5,695 nt of DNA. Origin: Candidatus Gottesmanbacteria bacterium CG_4_10_14_0_8_um_filter_37_24 (GTDB lineage: Bacteria > Patescibacteriota > Microgenomatia > 2-02-FULL-39-11). Positions within the stretch are counted from its first letter, which is position 1. Every line of letters begins with the position of its first letter. The stretch covers positions 2,648-8,342 of the forward strand of contig PFMK01000055.1 in the NCBI GenBank assembly GCA_002785215.1, given 5' to 3'. A model generated the notes under the pieces. The model worked only from the letters and a program-made list of their open reading frames with translations, ran no database searches and was not told where the DNA came from. This document shows, one piece after another, positions 5,203 through 5,695 of this stretch. The translations under genes were made by a program, and so were the position numbers.

Positions 5203-5213
5203 CTAATGCGGGA
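5203..5213 (+). repeat. tRNA-Gln 5' duplicate, left copy
   Basis: CTAATGCGGGA is identical to 5501-5511, which spans the GIY-YIG stop codon and nt 1-7 of tRNA-Gln. After the 38-nt palindrome, TCG (5252-5254) continues with nt 8-10 of the tRNA before similarity ends. It is read as the target duplication of the GIY-YIG unit, matching the 29-nt fragment at the Leu locus. Confidence 0.75.
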
Positions 5214-5251
5214 CCCGCCTGCAGCGCTGATGCGCAGCATCTGCGGGCAGG
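5214..5251 (+). repeat. 38-nt REP-like palindrome, Gln copy
   Basis: Same length as the Leu-locus element (405-442), matching it at 30 of 38 positions and with the same outer 10 bases at each end. It folds through the same outer stem, including the shared C-A mismatch and T-G wobble, with an inner GCTG/CAGC stem. It interrupts the tRNA-Gln 5' duplicate after nt 7 and lies 16 nt upstream of the GIY-YIG start codon. Confidence 0.85.
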
Positions 5252-5267
5252 TCGATAAAATAAGACT

Positions 5268-5504
5268 ATGTATTATACTTATGTCCTAAGAAGCAAAATT
5301 GACGATAAATTATATATCGGATGGACAAATGAGCTGATAAAAAGATTCGAAGAGCATAATAAAGGTTTAGTAAATTCAACAAAATACCGAAGACCATTAC
5401 AATTAGTATATTATGAAGTTTGTTTAAAAAGATCGAAGGCTATCAGTAGAGAAAAACAATTGAAATCTGGTTTCGGCAGAGCATATTTAAAAAGAAGAAT
5501 CTAA
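5268..5504 (+). CDS. small single-domain GIY-YIG nuclease
   Basis: The 78-aa protein is made only of a GIY-YIG domain of the UPF0213/YhbQ-like type (usually about 80-100 aa). The GIY strand appears as Y-T-Y-V-L (3-7), YIG is at 16-18 (LYIGWTN), and the expected catalytic Arg is at 26 in IKRFEEH. The catalytic Glu is probably at 62 in REKQLKSG, which ends in the family tail SGFGRAYLKRR. No extra DNA-binding domain is present. The domain makes single-strand nicks in DNA by a metal-dependent mechanism; the target here is unknown. No Shine-Dalgarno precedes the ATG, and transcription probably comes from the old tRNA-Gln promoter. TAA (5502-5504) abuts the first base of tRNA-Gln, and the stop codon lies inside the duplicated target. 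A gutted homologue sits in the same arrangement at 467-521. Confidence 0.9.
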   Translation: MYYTYVLRSKIDDKLYIGWTNELIKRFEEHNKGLVNSTKYRRPLQLVYYEVCLKRSKAISREKQLKSGFGRAYLKRRI

Positions 5505-5578
5505 TGCGGGATCGTCTAATGGCAGGACAGCAGCCTTTGGAGCTGTTTATCTTGGTCCGAATCCAAGTCCCGCAGCCA
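5505..5578 (+). tRNA. tRNA-Gln(TTG), CCA encoded
   Basis: The acceptor TGCGGGA/TCCCGCA is perfect with discriminator G and an encoded CCA (5576-5578), the only CCA-encoding tRNA in the window. The D-stem is GTC/GAC, and the anticodon stem GCAGC/GCTGT carries anticodon TTG at 5537-5539. The T-stem is CTTGG/CCAAG with loop TCCGAAT, again with C at position 55. The gene begins directly after the GIY-YIG stop codon, so a mature 5' end needs RNase P cleavage of the GIY-YIG mRNA, which links the two products. Confidence 0.95.
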
Positions 5579-5594
5579 GTAAGAATTGGATGAA

Positions 5595-5691
5595 GGTCGG
5601 GAGGTAGCGCTTTCCGCGCCCACCTCCGTGGAAAGCGCGTCAAATCCGCCTTTTTTGAAACTTGCGGACAGCCGCCGATCCTTTAAAAGGA
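5595..5691. other. GC-rich, strongly foldable sequence of unknown role
   Basis: A 12-bp stem with one G-T pair (5607-5618 with 5627-5638, 8-nt loop) and a 5-bp stem (5645-5649 with 5664-5668) are enclosed by GGTCGG (5595-5600) pairing with CCGATC (5675-5680). The first hairpin is not followed at once by a T-run; TTTTTT lies 12 nt further at 5651-5656, so a terminator for tRNA-Gln is possible but atypical. It may be a structured RNA or repeat running past the window. AAAAGGAAG near the end resembles a Shine-Dalgarno site. Confidence 0.35.
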
Positions 5692-5695
5692 AGTT

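Noticed and set aside
5443..5643. Minus-strand ORF of 66 codons
   Set aside because: It is antisense to the GIY-YIG 3' end and tRNA-Gln, and its sequence is the complement of tRNA and hairpin sequence.

Overview
This is an AT-rich, densely packed bacterial window with eight intact tRNA genes, two long cell-envelope genes, a broken radical-SAM aminomutase gene and a very small GIY-YIG nuclease gene. Short N-terminally anchored proteins, hardly any Shine-Dalgarno sites, mostly no encoded CCA, U73 on the glycine tRNAs and UPF0213-like GIY-YIG ORFs beside tRNAs suggest a Candidate Phyla Radiation (Patescibacteria) genome. That placement is inference. The standard genetic code fits.

Layout. 1-606 (+): tRNA-Gly(GCC), tRNA-Leu(CAG), a 5' piece of a second tRNA-Leu split by a 38-nt hairpin repeat, a gutted GIY-YIG gene, and intact tRNA-Leu(GAG). 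632-1726 (-): membrane-anchored thioredoxin-fold protein with a GILT/DsbA-like signature, read from a near-consensus promoter that leaves almost no 5' leader. 1741-1965: repeat-bearing intergenic region. 1966-3258 (-): membrane-anchored protein with beta-propeller-like repeats. 3259-3540: intergenic, with a 66-nt repeat cassette. 3541-3743 (-): tRNA-Gly(TCC) then tRNA-Arg(TCT), behind a sigma70-type promoter and a folded leader. 3964-4874 (+): lysine 2,3-aminomutase (KamA) family gene broken by a frameshifting deletion. 4885-5122 (-): tRNA-Val(TAC) then tRNA-Phe(GAA). 5207-5578 (+): tRNA-Gln 5' piece, the same 38-nt hairpin repeat, an intact 78-aa GIY-YIG gene, and tRNA-Gln(TTG), which starts on the base after the stop codon. 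5579-5695: GC-rich foldable DNA of unknown role.

Main discovery candidate: the tRNA-Leu(GAG) and tRNA-Gln loci share one architecture. The order is partial tRNA 5' end, interrupted by a 38-nt imperfect palindrome, then 13-14 AT-rich bases, a GIY-YIG ORF, and the complete tRNA. At the Leu locus the ORF has lost its middle but keeps its start (MKFYYT) and its end (YGRAYLKRRI-stop). The last 30 nt match the Gln copy at 28 positions, and both differences are synonymous. This looks like a small mobile unit (palindrome plus GIY-YIG nuclease) that enters the 5' part of tRNA genes, duplicates that part so the tRNA is restored, and sits behind the tRNA's own promoter. A 9-nt duplicate of the tRNA-Leu(CAG) 5' end just upstream of that gene may be a third scar.
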